NCBI GenBank assembly: GCA_023614405.1
Contig: CM042687.1
Span: forward strand, 263,419,480-263,483,479
From: Avena insularis
Lineage: Eukaryota; Streptophyta; Magnoliopsida; Poales; Poaceae
Direction of reading: 5' to 3'
DNA length: 64,000 bases
Numbering within the stretch: position 1 is the first letter of the stretch; every line of letters starts with the position of its first letter. Positions 10,186 through 22,500 of this stretch are shown piece after piece. The position numbers and the translations under genes were made by a program. Under the pieces are notes generated by a model that ran no database searches, was not told the DNA's origin, and saw nothing but the letters and a program-made list of their open reading frames with translations.

Positions 10186-12868
10186 TTATTCTTGCTTCGT
10201 GTGCCTAACTTAAAGGCGTTAAAGAAAAGTACTTGTTGGGAGATAACCCAAGAGTTTACTTGAGTCTTGGAAGTTATTACTTCAGTAATGACCTCTCCTT
10301 ATCCTTTTTTTTGCTTTTTCTGCAAATAATGACCTCTAATGAGAGGGAAGTAAGATTTGGGGAGTTGCTGTCCCGAAACAGACTTCTGTCCTCCACCAAA
10401 AAAATCGTGAGGAGGCTCTGTAACTCAGATTGAGCTCAATATTTATGAATAAATCCCCCAGTATGTTAGATAACTTTCGTTAGTTCAACACTTTTTGATT
10501 TGTGCAACAGAAGATGTTCAAAAAAACTGGTTTCTACCTGCTGGTCTGTTTTGACAGATTTCTGCCATTATTTGCATTTGCTTCTTATTGATTCCTTTTT
10601 GTGCTCTCTTCAGGTAAATTGAGTTTTTTGAAGGGGTTAGCTTGTGTTTTTAGTGAAAATAATTTCTGTTCCAAAGCTTTGCCAGTGGTCTAATATCTTT
10701 TGAATACACTAATGTTGCTAATGAAGATTGTGTGAAGTTTTGTATGAAGGAAAAAATTTCAGGTGTAGAGAGAGAATGATGCAATGAGATGAAGAATGGA
10801 CAAAAGCTCAAGCTTGGGTATGCCACCATGGTTTCACCCCAAGAAATATCCAAGAGGTACAAGCGTCAAACCTTGGGGATGCCCAAGGCATCCCCTTCTT
10901 CATCAATAAAAAGCTCAGGTCTGTCTAGACACTTTGTTTTTATTGTTTCATGCATAGTTGTGTTGTTCTTGGAGCGTCTTAGTTTTCGTTTGCTTTGCTT
11001 AGTTTGTTTAGTTTGCTTTAGTAGTTTGGACCCTTGTTATCACTGTGTTCTTTTGCAAATAAGGTTGCTTGGCGTTTGGAAAGGAGTAGTAAGTTCTTGC
11101 TTGAAGTGCAAGAGGCTTGCATTGACTGTGACTTAGACTTTAGCATGACATGTTAGGTGTTATTTAGCATTATGCTTAGTGATTATTGCTATAGCATGTC
11201 TTGTTCCAAAAAATTGGGATTGCTTAGTGTGCCTTGAAGAAATTATGCGTTGTTTTAGCATGCAAAAGCATAGTATTGTGGTATTCTCCTTTGATGTTTT
11301 GCTTGGGTTGACTTGGCACATGCTTACACCATGTTATGACTCTCACAAGTCACCATTAGCCTCTATGATCATTTGGTCCTTGACTTGTAGTACCACTCTT
11401 TGCTTTGATTAGTATGCTTTGTTGCATTGCATGATTATGGCCATTATTGCTCTCTTAGTTGGTTGCTCCCAGTCTTTTGCTAGCCTCCACTTGTATGAGT
11501 AAGTTCTACTCATGCTTCCAACTCCCAAGAAACCAAGTTTTTCCAAAGTGTCCACTATAAACTCCTATGCATGGTGTGTTACGCAATTCCAAGTATATTC
11601 TTGTTTTCAACTATCTTCCAATTAAAAACTATTTTTTATGTGAAAACTTAGTGATTAAATCCCACACGAACTTGATGGCACATTTTATTCTTTGCCCCTA
11701 ATAAACTTGAACCATTGTGACAACTTTGTTGTATATGCTTGCACTTATAAGTTGGAGTTAGCAGAACCGTGCTGTCACGGGGAACGTTTTCAACATTGCA
11801 CTTGTACCTTGTTGTACTCAGTTGATATCATGTTCTTTTGTCTATGGATATCACCGGTGTGAAATAAAGAGGGGACTTGTAAGTCCATGGAGTTTGTATT
11901 CTGTGTTAGAGAAACGCCTGGGACGCTAGCCTAAGCCATGCCTAATCATGGTGGAAACTTGCAGCATCACCATAATGAGCTATCTATGAAGCATCCTCAA
12001 TAAAAAGCTATGCATATGGTAAATAAAAACATTGCTGAGATGCTTATTGTCTGCTTGCCTTGTCATTTTGGTTATGGGAAAGCTCCCGTACCATGTGCAA
12101 GGGGTACCCCGTTGGCGGTTCTCAATGATATGCAAATACTTATAGTGACAAAAACTTACCTGGACCCAAAGTTGAGTATGCATGAGGTGTGGCCCTCCTA
12201 TTCAAGGGGCATGAGATTGCCAGCTTATACTTTGTCAAGCATATACTCCATATTTTCCACTTTAACCTTAACCACTTCAAGATGCTTATGATAGGGACAA
12301 TGAGGGGTGAAAGCTAACAAGTACCATAATTTTTGGAAACTCTTTTTGAAACTTGTAATCCCTGCTTCTTTTACAAAAAGGCCTTTCTTCCACTACTATT
12401 GAGTCTCCACCTTCTACCTTTAGGCACCATTAAGAGAGCATAGTTGTCATTCTGTGTGCAGTGTTCCAAAGCTTATTAATTGATGCATATTGTGTTATTA
12501 CTTGCTCTTGTGCTATTTGTTTCTAGTCACCCTTATGAACTTTGCAGGTGTACTATGCATCTATTTGCTACTCTATGAGCGACAATCTGATTGCCACTAT
12601 GCTATGTTTTCTGCATGTGAAACAAACAAACGTTTTTCAATGCATGCTATTCATGATCTTTGTTTGTAGCTTGTCATGTTGCATGCATAGTTACTATGTC
12701 ATATTGTTAGAATTCCATCTTTCATGCACATGTTTAGAGTTCTTTGATCCCAGATTTCAATGCTTGCAAATGGTTGGATCTTTATTGTGAGGGTGCATGT
12801 CACCTCAAAAATTATTCTGTTTATCACTTACCTACTCGAGGCCGAGAAGGAGTTAAGCTTGGGGATGT
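10186..12868 (+). other. Long non-coding internal region of element H
   Basis: About 2.7 kb without coding content, where a complete gypsy element would have pol. It contains repeated CTTGGG(G/T)ATG-type blocks at about 10812-10821 and 10872-10881 and again at the LTR border (12858-12867), the last acting as polypurine tract. Long AT-rich untranslated 3' regions are characteristic of this family. Confidence 0.7.
10875..10895. repeat. Perfect 9-bp hairpin in element H
   Basis: The arms ggggatgcc and ggcatcccc are separated by three bases (caa). The left arm is the same motif as the polypurine tract at the LTR border 2 kb downstream. Confidence 0.8.
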
Positions 12869-14417
12869 TGATACGTTGGAAACGTATCTATAATTTTTTA
12901 TGCTCCATGCTTGTTTAGTATCTACTTTGCTTTACTTGTCTACACTTTGAGGTGCTCTTTACATGTTTTCTGGTACTAACCTACTAACAAGTTGCAACAG
13001 TGCCAGATGCCTATTTTTTGCTGTTTTTGGTTTCAAAAAAGTTAGTAAAGAAATATTCTCGGAATTGGACAGGACGAAGGACAAAGTCGATTACTTTCTG
13101 TGGGGAACAAGAAGTCCAGAGGAGAGCCGAAGGGGCTGGCCAGAGGGGCCACGCCCCCCAGACGCAGCCATAGGTGGGCCTGCGCCTGGCTAGGGTTTGG
13201 TGGCCCTGGCCGCCGCCTCGGTCTCCCCCTTCGCCTATAAGAAGCCCCCGATGCAGAAACCCTCAGTACCCGATCAAAAATCCACGAAACCGTCTATAGC
13301 CGCCGCCACCATTGTCCCTAGATCGGGGTGATCTGAAGTTCTTCCCAGCACCTTGCCAGAGGGGAGATCATCTCGGAGGCCTTCTCTCCGGTATGATGCG
13401 TGAGTAGTTCCACCTTGGACTATGGTTCCATGTAGTAGCTAGATGGTTGTATCTCCTCCTTTGTGCTTTCATGTATAGATCTTGTGAGCTCTGTTCATGA
13501 TCAAGATCTAATCTATTTGTAATCATGCATGCTGTGTTTGCGAGGATCCGATGGATATTGAGATTATTATGTTGGTTTGATTAATGGTTTTATCTTTATG
13601 ATTCTATCATGTCTGTGTTGTTTGTGATCTTGCATGCTCTCCGTTGCTAGTGGTTATCTTGGCCAAGTAGTTGCTAGTGACTCCAAGAGGGGGTATTTAT
13701 GCTCGATAGTGGGTTCATGCCTCTAGTTTCCAAGGGAAGTGACAATAATCTCTTTGGTTGTAGATGTGTTGTTGCTACTAGGGAGAAAACAATGGTCTCT
13801 TGTTCATGGAACATGTGGACTGTTTACCTTACACACTTTGCTTAAAGCAGTTGTCTATTGCTTGCAACTTAATATTGGAGGGGGTTCGGATGATAACCTA
13901 AAGGTGGACTTCTAGTCATAGATGGCGGTCTATGTATATTGTTGTATTGCCCAATCAACCTCATAGGATCTTTCTGACTAGTAATTGCATTGTTATGTCT
14001 TGCTCAGTTCCTGTCAATTGCCCTGCTGTAATTTGTTTACCCTTCATGCCATGTTGTTTATCTAAGGAGAGCACCTCTAGTGAACTATGGACCCCGGTCC
14101 AATCTTTACCATTGATACATCTTCCACTGTTACTGTTTACTTGTTGCAAACCACCATTACCTTCCACACCATATGTTTAATCCTTTGTTACAGCAAACCG
14201 GTGAGCTTGACAACCTCACTGATTCGTTGGGGAAAAGTCTTGAGTTTGTGTTGTGCAGGTCTCCATGTTGCCAGCAACACCTGTGTGACGTTTCCTTCCT
14301 CCTACTGGTTCGATAACCTCGGTTTCTTACAAAGGGAAAACTTGCTGTTGTGCTGCTTCACACCTTGCTCTTGGGGTTTCCCGACGAGGCGCTCCCACTT
14401 GGACTGGCGCTGCATTA
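12869..14417 (+). repeat. LTR of element H (3' border uncertain)
   Basis: It starts TGATACG right after the purine-rich block ending at 12868, as in known Triticeae gypsy LTRs. A TATA-like ctataagaag lies at about 13234-13243. The right end is either at a CA near 14413-14414 or cut by the junction with copia B at 14417/14418. No second copy exists in the window for comparison. Confidence 0.7.
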
Positions 14418-15458
14418 GAGCGCTAAGACATATTTCTAATACATTATGTGGAGGACATCTTGTTGATTGGAAATGATGTATCTTTTACTAACACATGTTA
14501 AGAATTTCATTTCGATGAAAGACTTAGGGAAAACCTGAATATTAGGCATCAATGTCTATATGGATATATTAAGATGCTAATATGATTGTGCCCAACATGC
14601 ATAGATGAGATATTGAATGATTTCAATATGTAAACGACAAGATAGTCTCTTGTCGCATGGAAAAGGTTGAATAAAGATTCAAATGTATTGTCACTTGGTA
14701 ATTGAATCAAGATTCAAGTGTATTAACACTTGGTGAGTGGAATCACATGAATATTTTGATCAATCATGTCGTGATATGTACACATCCAGATATGTCTTAT
14801 GCTCTAAATGTTATGAGCATATACCAGAATGATTCATAAGATGATCATTGGATGATAGTAAGGATATTCTTATGATCTTTGGAAGAACTAAGAATATGTT
14901 ATTTATGTAGAGGTGACAAATAGATAGATAGTTCATTGTAAAGTGTTACATTGATACTAGTTTTATCACAAGATACATATTAAGTTTATCTCAATTTAAA
15001 CTATGAGTGGAACAATGTAATGGAAAGGAGATTCCATAACGTATTTGGATGAGTTCCAAAGTTAAGAAATTATGACAGATACTACAACAAAAGGGCCAAG
15101 TATATGACTGCTATTGTAGCAGCAAAAGAGGGCATTTGTGTCAAGTAGTTTGTTCTGAAACTAGGTGTGGTTCACAATGGGCTAGTACTATGAAGATATA
15201 TTGTACAACAATTGTATCGACATGCCACAAGGAACTAAAGGTCTCACCAAAAGACCAATTTATACAATGCCATCTCATTGGAGAATGAGTGATGCGTAGA
15301 GACGCAAAGACATGCAAATACACACGGACCTGAAAGTGTCAGATCCGAAGATTATGTTTACCACTAGCAATCATGTATATACAACACCAGAAAGTCATAG
15401 GTGTTGAATGCACAAAGTTTTTCAAACTAGATTATTGACTCCAGTGCAAGTGGGAGAC
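14418..15458 (+). pseudogene. RT end and RNase H remnant of element B, with YVED active site
   Basis: No useful open frame remains. The RT active-site codons at 14445-14456 read tat gtg gag gac, Tyr-Val-Glu-Asp, replacing the first catalytic Asp by Glu. The following GNDV and MKDLG blocks confirm the register. The same four codons occur in element C at 20497-20508 on the minus strand. The rest has many stops and indels, also shared with C. Confidence 0.85.
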
Positions 15459-17158
15459 TATTGGAGATATGCCCAAGAGGCAATAATAAAGTGGTTATTA
15501 TTATATGTTTATGTTTATGATAAATGTTTACATCCCATTCTATAATTGTATTAATAGGAAACATTAATACTTTGTGTGTTTTGTAAACATAAAAGATTCT
15601 CTAGTAAGTCTCTTGTTAAACTAGCTTGTTGATTAATAGATGATCATGGTTTCTTGATCATAAATATTGGATGTTATTAATAACAAGATCATATCATTAG
15701 GAGAATGATGTGATGGACACACACCCATAGTAAGCATAACATAAGATCAAGTCATAAAGTTTGTTTTCTACAAGCTTTCAAATACATAGTAACCTAATCC
15801 TTCGACCAAGATATCATGTTAATCACCATTACCGGAGGAGTGCTTTGATAACATCAAACGCCACTTCGTAACTGGGTGGTTAAAAAGGTGGCATTGGGTA
15901 TTCTGAAAGATGTGTTGAAGCACATGGATCAAGAGTGGGATTTGTCCATCCAAATGATGGATAGATACACTTTGGTCCCTCTTGGTGGAATGTCATCCAA
16001 TTGGCTTGCAAGCATGTGACTAGGTCACAAGAGATGTCATGTCATGGTATGAGTAAAGAGTACTTATCGGTAAGGAGGTTGAACTAGGTATGGAGATACC
16101 GATGATCAAACCTCCTATAAGTAAAGTATAGCGCGACAAAGGGAATCGGTATCGTATGCTAATGGTTCATTCGATCACGAAGTCATCGTTGAATATGTGG
16201 GATCCATTATGGATCTCCAGGTCCCGCTATTGGTTATTGATCGGATAGGTGTCTCGGTCATGTCTGCGTAGTTCATGAACCGTAGGGTGACACACTTAAG
16301 GTTCGATGTTTTTTAAAGTAGATATGGAATATGAGTTGGAGACCGAATGTTGTTCGGAGTCTCAGATGGGATCCAGGACATCACGAGGAAGTCATATTTT
16401 GGGATTCGGGAAAAGTTTCGGTATTTTGACCGGAGCTTCTAGATGGTTCTAGACGGCCATCAGTGGGACCACCACCCTGGGAGGGGCCATATGGGCTGAG
16501 GGAATGCTGCAGGCCCATGGTCCAGCCACACAAAGACAAAGAGGCCCAACCGGCCAGCCCCTAGGGCTTTAGTTGAATCCCTAGAAAATAGGGAGTGACT
16601 TGGGGGGCAAGTTTCCTCCCCCTCCCTCTTGCGCCAACCCTAGGAGGTGGAGGCCAAGGGGGGCCAACCCTAGCCGCACCCCCTTTATATAAAGAGGGAA
16701 GGGTGGTCGCCCCCTTTGCCCCTTCCACCCAACCCTATCCGCCATCTCTCCCTCTTCCATCTTCTTGCTCTGGCTTCAGCGAAGCCTTGTAGGAATTTCT
16801 CCTCCACCACCACCACCACGTCATCATGCTCCTGAGATTCCGAGGGGATCTACTACCTCTGATGTCTACTAGAACAGGGAGAGGAAGGTCTTCATCGACT
16901 CCGTACGTGTGACCGAGTGCGGAAGCGCTGCCGGAACACGGCGGGGGAAGGATCGTCATCACGATCTTCAGATCGGCAAGTGATCAACTACATCCATGAG
17001 ATTAGATCTCGTTAACGATTTGGATCTTCGAGGGTTAGTTCTCATCTATCTTGTTGCACCTATCTTGTAGATTATAGCTTGGCTTTCTATAGATTGGATC
17101 TTGGTTGTATTCATTGTTGCGATATAAATTTTTTGTTTTCTATGCTACGAACTCTACA
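15459..17158 (+). repeat. 3' LTR of element B
   Basis: About 1.7 kb from 15459 (TA where TG is expected, after the tract gtgggagac) to ...ctctaca at 17158. It is related to the LTRs of C and D. The palindrome ctttatataaag at 16683-16694 is the likely TATA box. Confidence 0.85.
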
Positions 17159-17573
17159 GAACAACCACCTTATCCTATATCTAGCACGTAAAAAGTTTCT
17201 ATAGTCCTTCCAAACAGTATCCATTGATAGACCTCGCGTACGTGTGTCCTTACTCCACCAACTGCAAATTCGCACATCCTCACGCCTTTTTGCAAGATGA
17301 AAAGCGGTATTATCTTCAAATTTCAGATCTGGAGAAAGATCAACACATAATCGAAACCAAGAATGCATTGTCTCTTTCCATAACTTGTATTCTGCCGAGG
17401 TTGCAGTGTGTAGTAGGTACCATTACCTTTTTGACAAATCATAGGGCACACCTTTCATCATGTCTAAATAATCATTGTGCATGTCCCTTGCTGAAGAATA
17501 GCTAACCTTGCCCTAAGGATCCATCTCGGAATGAAACTTCTATCACGAACTAAACATAATAGAAGACATATCT
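17159..17573 (-). other. Left piece of older element J, with a protein-like minus-strand stretch
   Basis: This is the flank of B and the target of C; 17569-17573 is the left TATCT duplication of C. On the minus strand about 115 codons (roughly 17510 to 17159) are open apart from one stop near 17428. They include words such as MHSWFRLCVDLSPDLKFEDN and DMHNDYLDMMKGVPYDLSK. I do not recognise the family. It may be part of J or a captured exon. Confidence 0.4.
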
Positions 17574-19489
17574 TTTAGGGGTTCGTAGCATGGAAAACAA
17601 AAAATTTCTACCGCATGAACACACAATCAAGATCTAATCTATGATCAAGCCAAGATCTATCTACTAGATTGTAGCAACAAGTCGATAGAGGAACTCACCC
17701 TCGAAGATTCCAAAGCGGTTAACGAGAGCAGATTCTCGTGGGTGATGTAGTCGTACACTTGCCGATCTCAAGATCGCGTAGACGATCCTTCCGGCGCTGC
17801 GTTCCGGCAGCGCTTCTGCAGTCGGTCACACGTTCGGTACTCAATGAAGACCTTCCTCTCCCTTGTTCCAACAGGCAGCGGAGGTTGTAGCACTCTCCTC
17901 GCAATTCCGGCAGCATGACGGTGTGGTATCGGAAGTAGAGGGGAGATCTCGCAGGGCTTCGCCTTAAGCCGGAGCAAGTATGGTGGACTATGAGAGAGCC
18001 TTGGTGATCTAGGGTTTAGACACACCAATTAGAAGGGGCTAAACCAGCGGCTAGGGCAATTAGAAGCTCTAACTCGGCGGCTTGGGAGAAATCCCTAGGC
18101 TGTGGCTAGGGTTTAGGTTTAGAGGTAGGGAACTTATGTGTCTAGGAGGGGAGCCCTGCCCCTCCTCTTATAGGTGGAGGGAGGCGCTACCGGGAGGAGT
18201 CCCTCCCCAACTCGGACCCAAGGTGGGCCGGCGGTGGGAGGAGGAACTCCTCCCCCAAGTCGGTTTCAAACCTCCTTCTCCTCTTTCCCAAAACTACCCG
18301 TTTGACTTTTCAAACTAGCCATTTGACTTTTCAAACTAGGATTTGAATAAACCCTCTATTTGGTACAGCGATGACACCTAGTACATAATGCAATCATACC
18401 AACTTGATATAACACATTCATGTACCCTTCCCCTCCGGAGTGCCGGACATTCCGGAACCTTCTAGAACATTCCCGATGAAAACACCGGAACCATTCTCCA
18501 ACCCCGAAACAGGACTTTCCTTATATGAATCTTATTCTCCGGACCATTCCGGATCTCCTCGTGATATCCCGGATCCCATCTGAGACTCCGAACAACATTC
18601 GGTCTCTTACTCATCATTCCATAACTACTCAACAACATCGAATCCTTAAGTGTGTCTCCCTACGGTTCGTGAATTATGCGGACATGATCGAGACACTTCT
18701 CCGATCAATAACCAATAGAGGAATCTGGAAATTCATATGGCTCCCACATATTTCTATGATTACTTTGCGATCGAATGAACCACTTACATATGATACCAAT
18801 TTCCCTTTGTCTCACGATAGTTTACTTATCCGAGGTTATGATCGTCGGTATCTCTGCATACCTAGTTCAACCTCTACGATAAGTACTCTTTCTTGTTCCC
18901 GTGGTATGTGATCCCTTGTGAGCCAGTCAGGCTTGCAAGCTAATTGGATGACATTCCACCGAGAGGGCCCAGAGTATATCTATCCGTCATATGGATGGAC
19001 AAATCCCACTCTTGATCCATGTGTCTCAACCCATACTTTCCGAACACTCAATGCCACCTTTATACCACCCTGTTACGGTGTGGTGTTTGATGTCATCAAA
19101 GCATCCTTCTGGTAAAGGTGATATGCATGATCTCATGGTCAAAGGAATTAGGTTACTATGTATCAGAAAGCTTATAGCAAATGAACTATATTAAATGACT
19201 TGATCTTTATGCTACGCTTAACTATAGGAGTATGTCCATCACATCATTCTCCTAATGATATGACCCTGTTAATAACATCTCTATGTTCATGATCGAAACC
19301 ATGATCATATATTAACCAACAAGCTAGTTTAACAAGAGGCTTTACTAGGGACTCTTTTATGTTTACAAATCACACAAGTATTAATGTTTCCGGTTAATAC
19401 AATTATAGCATGGTATGTAAACATTTATCATAAGTATGAAGATATGATAATAACCACTTTATTATTGCCTCTTGGGCATATCTCCAACA
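17574..19489 (-). repeat. 3' LTR of element C (left copy)
   Basis: 1916 bp ending in ccaaca at 19489. It contains two copies of a roughly 22-bp unit (tttgacttttcaaacta) at 18300-18339, where the right LTR has one. TATA candidate on the minus strand at 18161-18180, flanked by cctcc/ggagg arms. Confidence 0.92.
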
Positions 19490-19504
19490 GTCTCCCACTT
19501 GCAC
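19490..19504 (-). other. Polypurine tract of element C
   Basis: gtctcccacttgcac, the reverse complement of gtgcaagtgggagac, abuts the left LTR exactly as in A, B and D. Confidence 0.85.
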
Positions 19505-22500
19505 TAGAGTCAATAATCTAGTTTCAAACCTTTGTGTATTCCACACCTATGGCTTTCTGGTGTTGTATGTACACGATTGCTAGTGGTCAACTGATCTCCG
19601 GATCTGACACTTCCAGGTTCGTTTGTAATTGCATGTCTTTGCGTCTCTACGCATCACTCATTCTCTAATGAGATGGCTTTGTATAATTTTGGTCCTTCGG
19701 TGAGACCTTTAGTTCTTTGGGGTTAAAACATGTTGATAATATTGTCGTACAATATATCTTCATAGTATTATCCCGCTGTGAACTACACCTAGTTTGACAA
19801 CAAACTACTTGACACAAATGCCCTCTTTAGCTGCTATTATAGCAGTCATATACTTAGCCTTTTGTTGTAGTATCTGTCACAATGTCTTAACTTTGGAACT
19901 CATCCAAATCCATTATGGAACTTACTTTCCATTACATTGTGCCACCCTTAGTTCAGATTGAGATAAACTTAATTTGTACTTTGTGACAAAACTAGTATCA
20001 ATGTAGTACTTTTACAATGAACTAACCATCTATTTGTCACTTCTACAAATAATATACTCTTAGTTCTTCCAAAAGATCATAAGAATATCCTTACTATTGT
20101 CCAATGATCATCTTATGAATCATTCTGGTATATGCTCATAACATTTAGAGCATATGACATATCTGGATTTGTACACATCACAGCATGATTGATAAAATAC
20201 TCTATGTGATTTTATACATCAAGTATCAATCTATACTTGAATCTTTGTTTCACTTACCAAGTGTCAACACACTTGAATATATTATCAATATTGAACTCAT
20301 TCAATCCTTTCTGTGTGACAAGAACCTTTCTTGTAGTTTCTATATTGAACTCATTCAATACATCATCTATGTACTTTCGGCACAACCATATTAGCGTCTA
20401 TTGATGCCAAATATTTGGGTTTTGCCTAAGTCTTTCATCAGGATGAAATTCTTAATATGTGTTAATAAAAGATACATCATTTCTAATCAACAATATGTCC
20501 TCCACATAATGTATTAGAAATATGTCTTAGCGCTCCCACTTAATTTCTTGCAAATGCAAGCATCTTCATTGTCTCCGATGAAATTAAACTCTTTTAACAG
20601 TTTCATCATAGTGAAGAATCCAACTCCGCTATGCTTACTTCAACCATTGAAGTTTGCATATGCATTTAGCATCCTTTGAATTAACAAAACCCTTTGGACC
20701 GTGTCATGCACACGTCCTAGGTAACCCTTCTATTAGAAGAACTTGTTTTGTTTATTCAACTACCACATAACAAAATTATATGTAGTGGTTGCTACATTAA
20801 TCCGTCTAGACTAAATATCGCTATGAAAGATCAAATCTTGTCATAGTCAACCTTTGAACATTTTGTGAACTCTTTCCCAACATGTCGACTATTTCATAGA
20901 TGTGAAACATCCATGTCTACTTCTTTATAGATCCAAACACAACTGTAAGGTCTTACACCTTTCTCGAGGGTCCTTCAAGTTCAAAACTTGATTTCTCGTG
21001 TATGGAACTATCACGGATTTTATGGCTTCAAGCCATTTGACGGAGTCAGGGCCCATCGTCGCTTCTTTGCATGTAGTCCGTTCATTATTCTCAAATAATG
21101 ATTCAACCCTCAAATCTTGGTATTTGATTGTTTACTCGACCTACTTGGTTCAATAGAAACTTAGACCTCCGTGACCGCAACCTTTGAGGCACGTGAGCCA
21201 TGAGCATTGTTGCTGCCTCCGGAACACTTTTCGGCGCTGCGCAACTTTGCACATATAGCTAAGGTTCCTTTAACCTTATCAAAGTTCTATTGTCCTCCCA
21301 CTTATCTTTTCACGAAAAATTCCTTCTCAAAGAAACTTGACGTTCTAAGCGACAAATACTTTTGTCTCCGGTGTTTATGGAGGAATACTTAACAGTAATA
21401 CAAAGACAGTTTCATCCGACTTTGGTTGCAAACATCTTTCTTATGCATAGCATACCAATGTTTAAGAAAGGACTACTTGGGTTTTATCCCAAACCATAAC
21501 TTTATATGGTGTCATTTCAGCGGATTATGATGGAGCTCTTTTCAGTGGAAAACGGTAGTCTCTAAAGCTTTTAATCTTTAAAATATAATGGCAGTTTTAT
21601 GAATTACACCTTTGATCTTACCATGTCAAACAAGGTTTTAATTACATATCTCGAACGCTCCATACTCTTATGGTGTTTCGGGAAATGCAAATCCACAGAA
21701 CGATTCCTTAAATCTTAGGTATTATGCTAAACTTGTAACTCAAATATCTTCCTTTATGATCTTTATCATAAACTATTTATATTCTTATTACAATGATTTT
21801 GCACTTCATCTTGAAAGACTTTGAACTTTTTCAAATGTTTCATACTTCATCCTTATTAAGTAAATATTCATATATTCACTCAAATTTTCGGAGGAAGCAT
21901 ATGAAGTTGAAATCCATCGCTCTTGACTACATATAATGGATTTCATACAACAATATGTACAAGTTCCAATAAGCTAGTCATTCGTTCCCTTTTGGCCTAT
22001 GAACGAAGTTTTAATTATCTCTAGGAAAGTTTCACAAGCGTCATGTGATCAAAATCAAAAGACTCCAAAATTCCATCCACATGGAGTTTCTTCATGTTTT
22101 CTTTCCAATATAATTTAAACGGCGATGTCACTTCCTAAGTGATCTTTCAATCAATTTGTCTTTCGACATTTTTAGCACTAGTTTTATGGATGTGATTTCT
22201 CCAACGAGATTTGTGAATCATCCATCTTTTATGGATTACGGCAATTATTTGAACAACCCTTTTATTCTCATAATACGATAAAACAAATCTTGAAGGCAAG
22301 CTTTGATATTTAACGAGCAACACAATAACCCTTTATTTGTTCTCGATGAACATCATCACATATTCTTTTGCTAGTTACTTAGGCCATTGTAGTTCATGAA
22401 TTGTGTTGTTTCGTATGACGATTCACACCAACAAATTCAGTATCAAATACTTAAGAACCACATTGTTTAATAAGCAAAGAATATAGCCATAACATGTATA

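Larger units (their letters stand above)
8694..14417 (+). mobile_element. Athila-like gypsy fragment H (Sabrina/WHAM-like), left end missing
   Basis: The fragment begins abruptly inside gag, continues through a protease-like region, has about 2.7 kb of non-coding internal DNA and ends in one LTR beginning at 12869. No RT, RNase H or integrase block is present, so the family looks gag-protease only (non-autonomous) or this copy has lost pol. Both borders are breakpoints, not LTR ends with a duplication: element A tail on the left and copia B on the right. Family assignment rests on the Asn-rich gag and the CTTGGGGATG / TGATACG LTR border. Confidence 0.8.
14418..17158 (+). mobile_element. Copia element B, 5'-truncated
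   Basis: It begins inside reverse transcriptase, runs through a decayed RNase H and a polypurine tract and ends with a complete LTR. The internal part matches the minus-strand element C closely (reversed, about 19490-20540), including many disabling changes. B and C are thus members of one lineage. The left border is a breakpoint with element H at 14417/14418. Confidence 0.85.
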
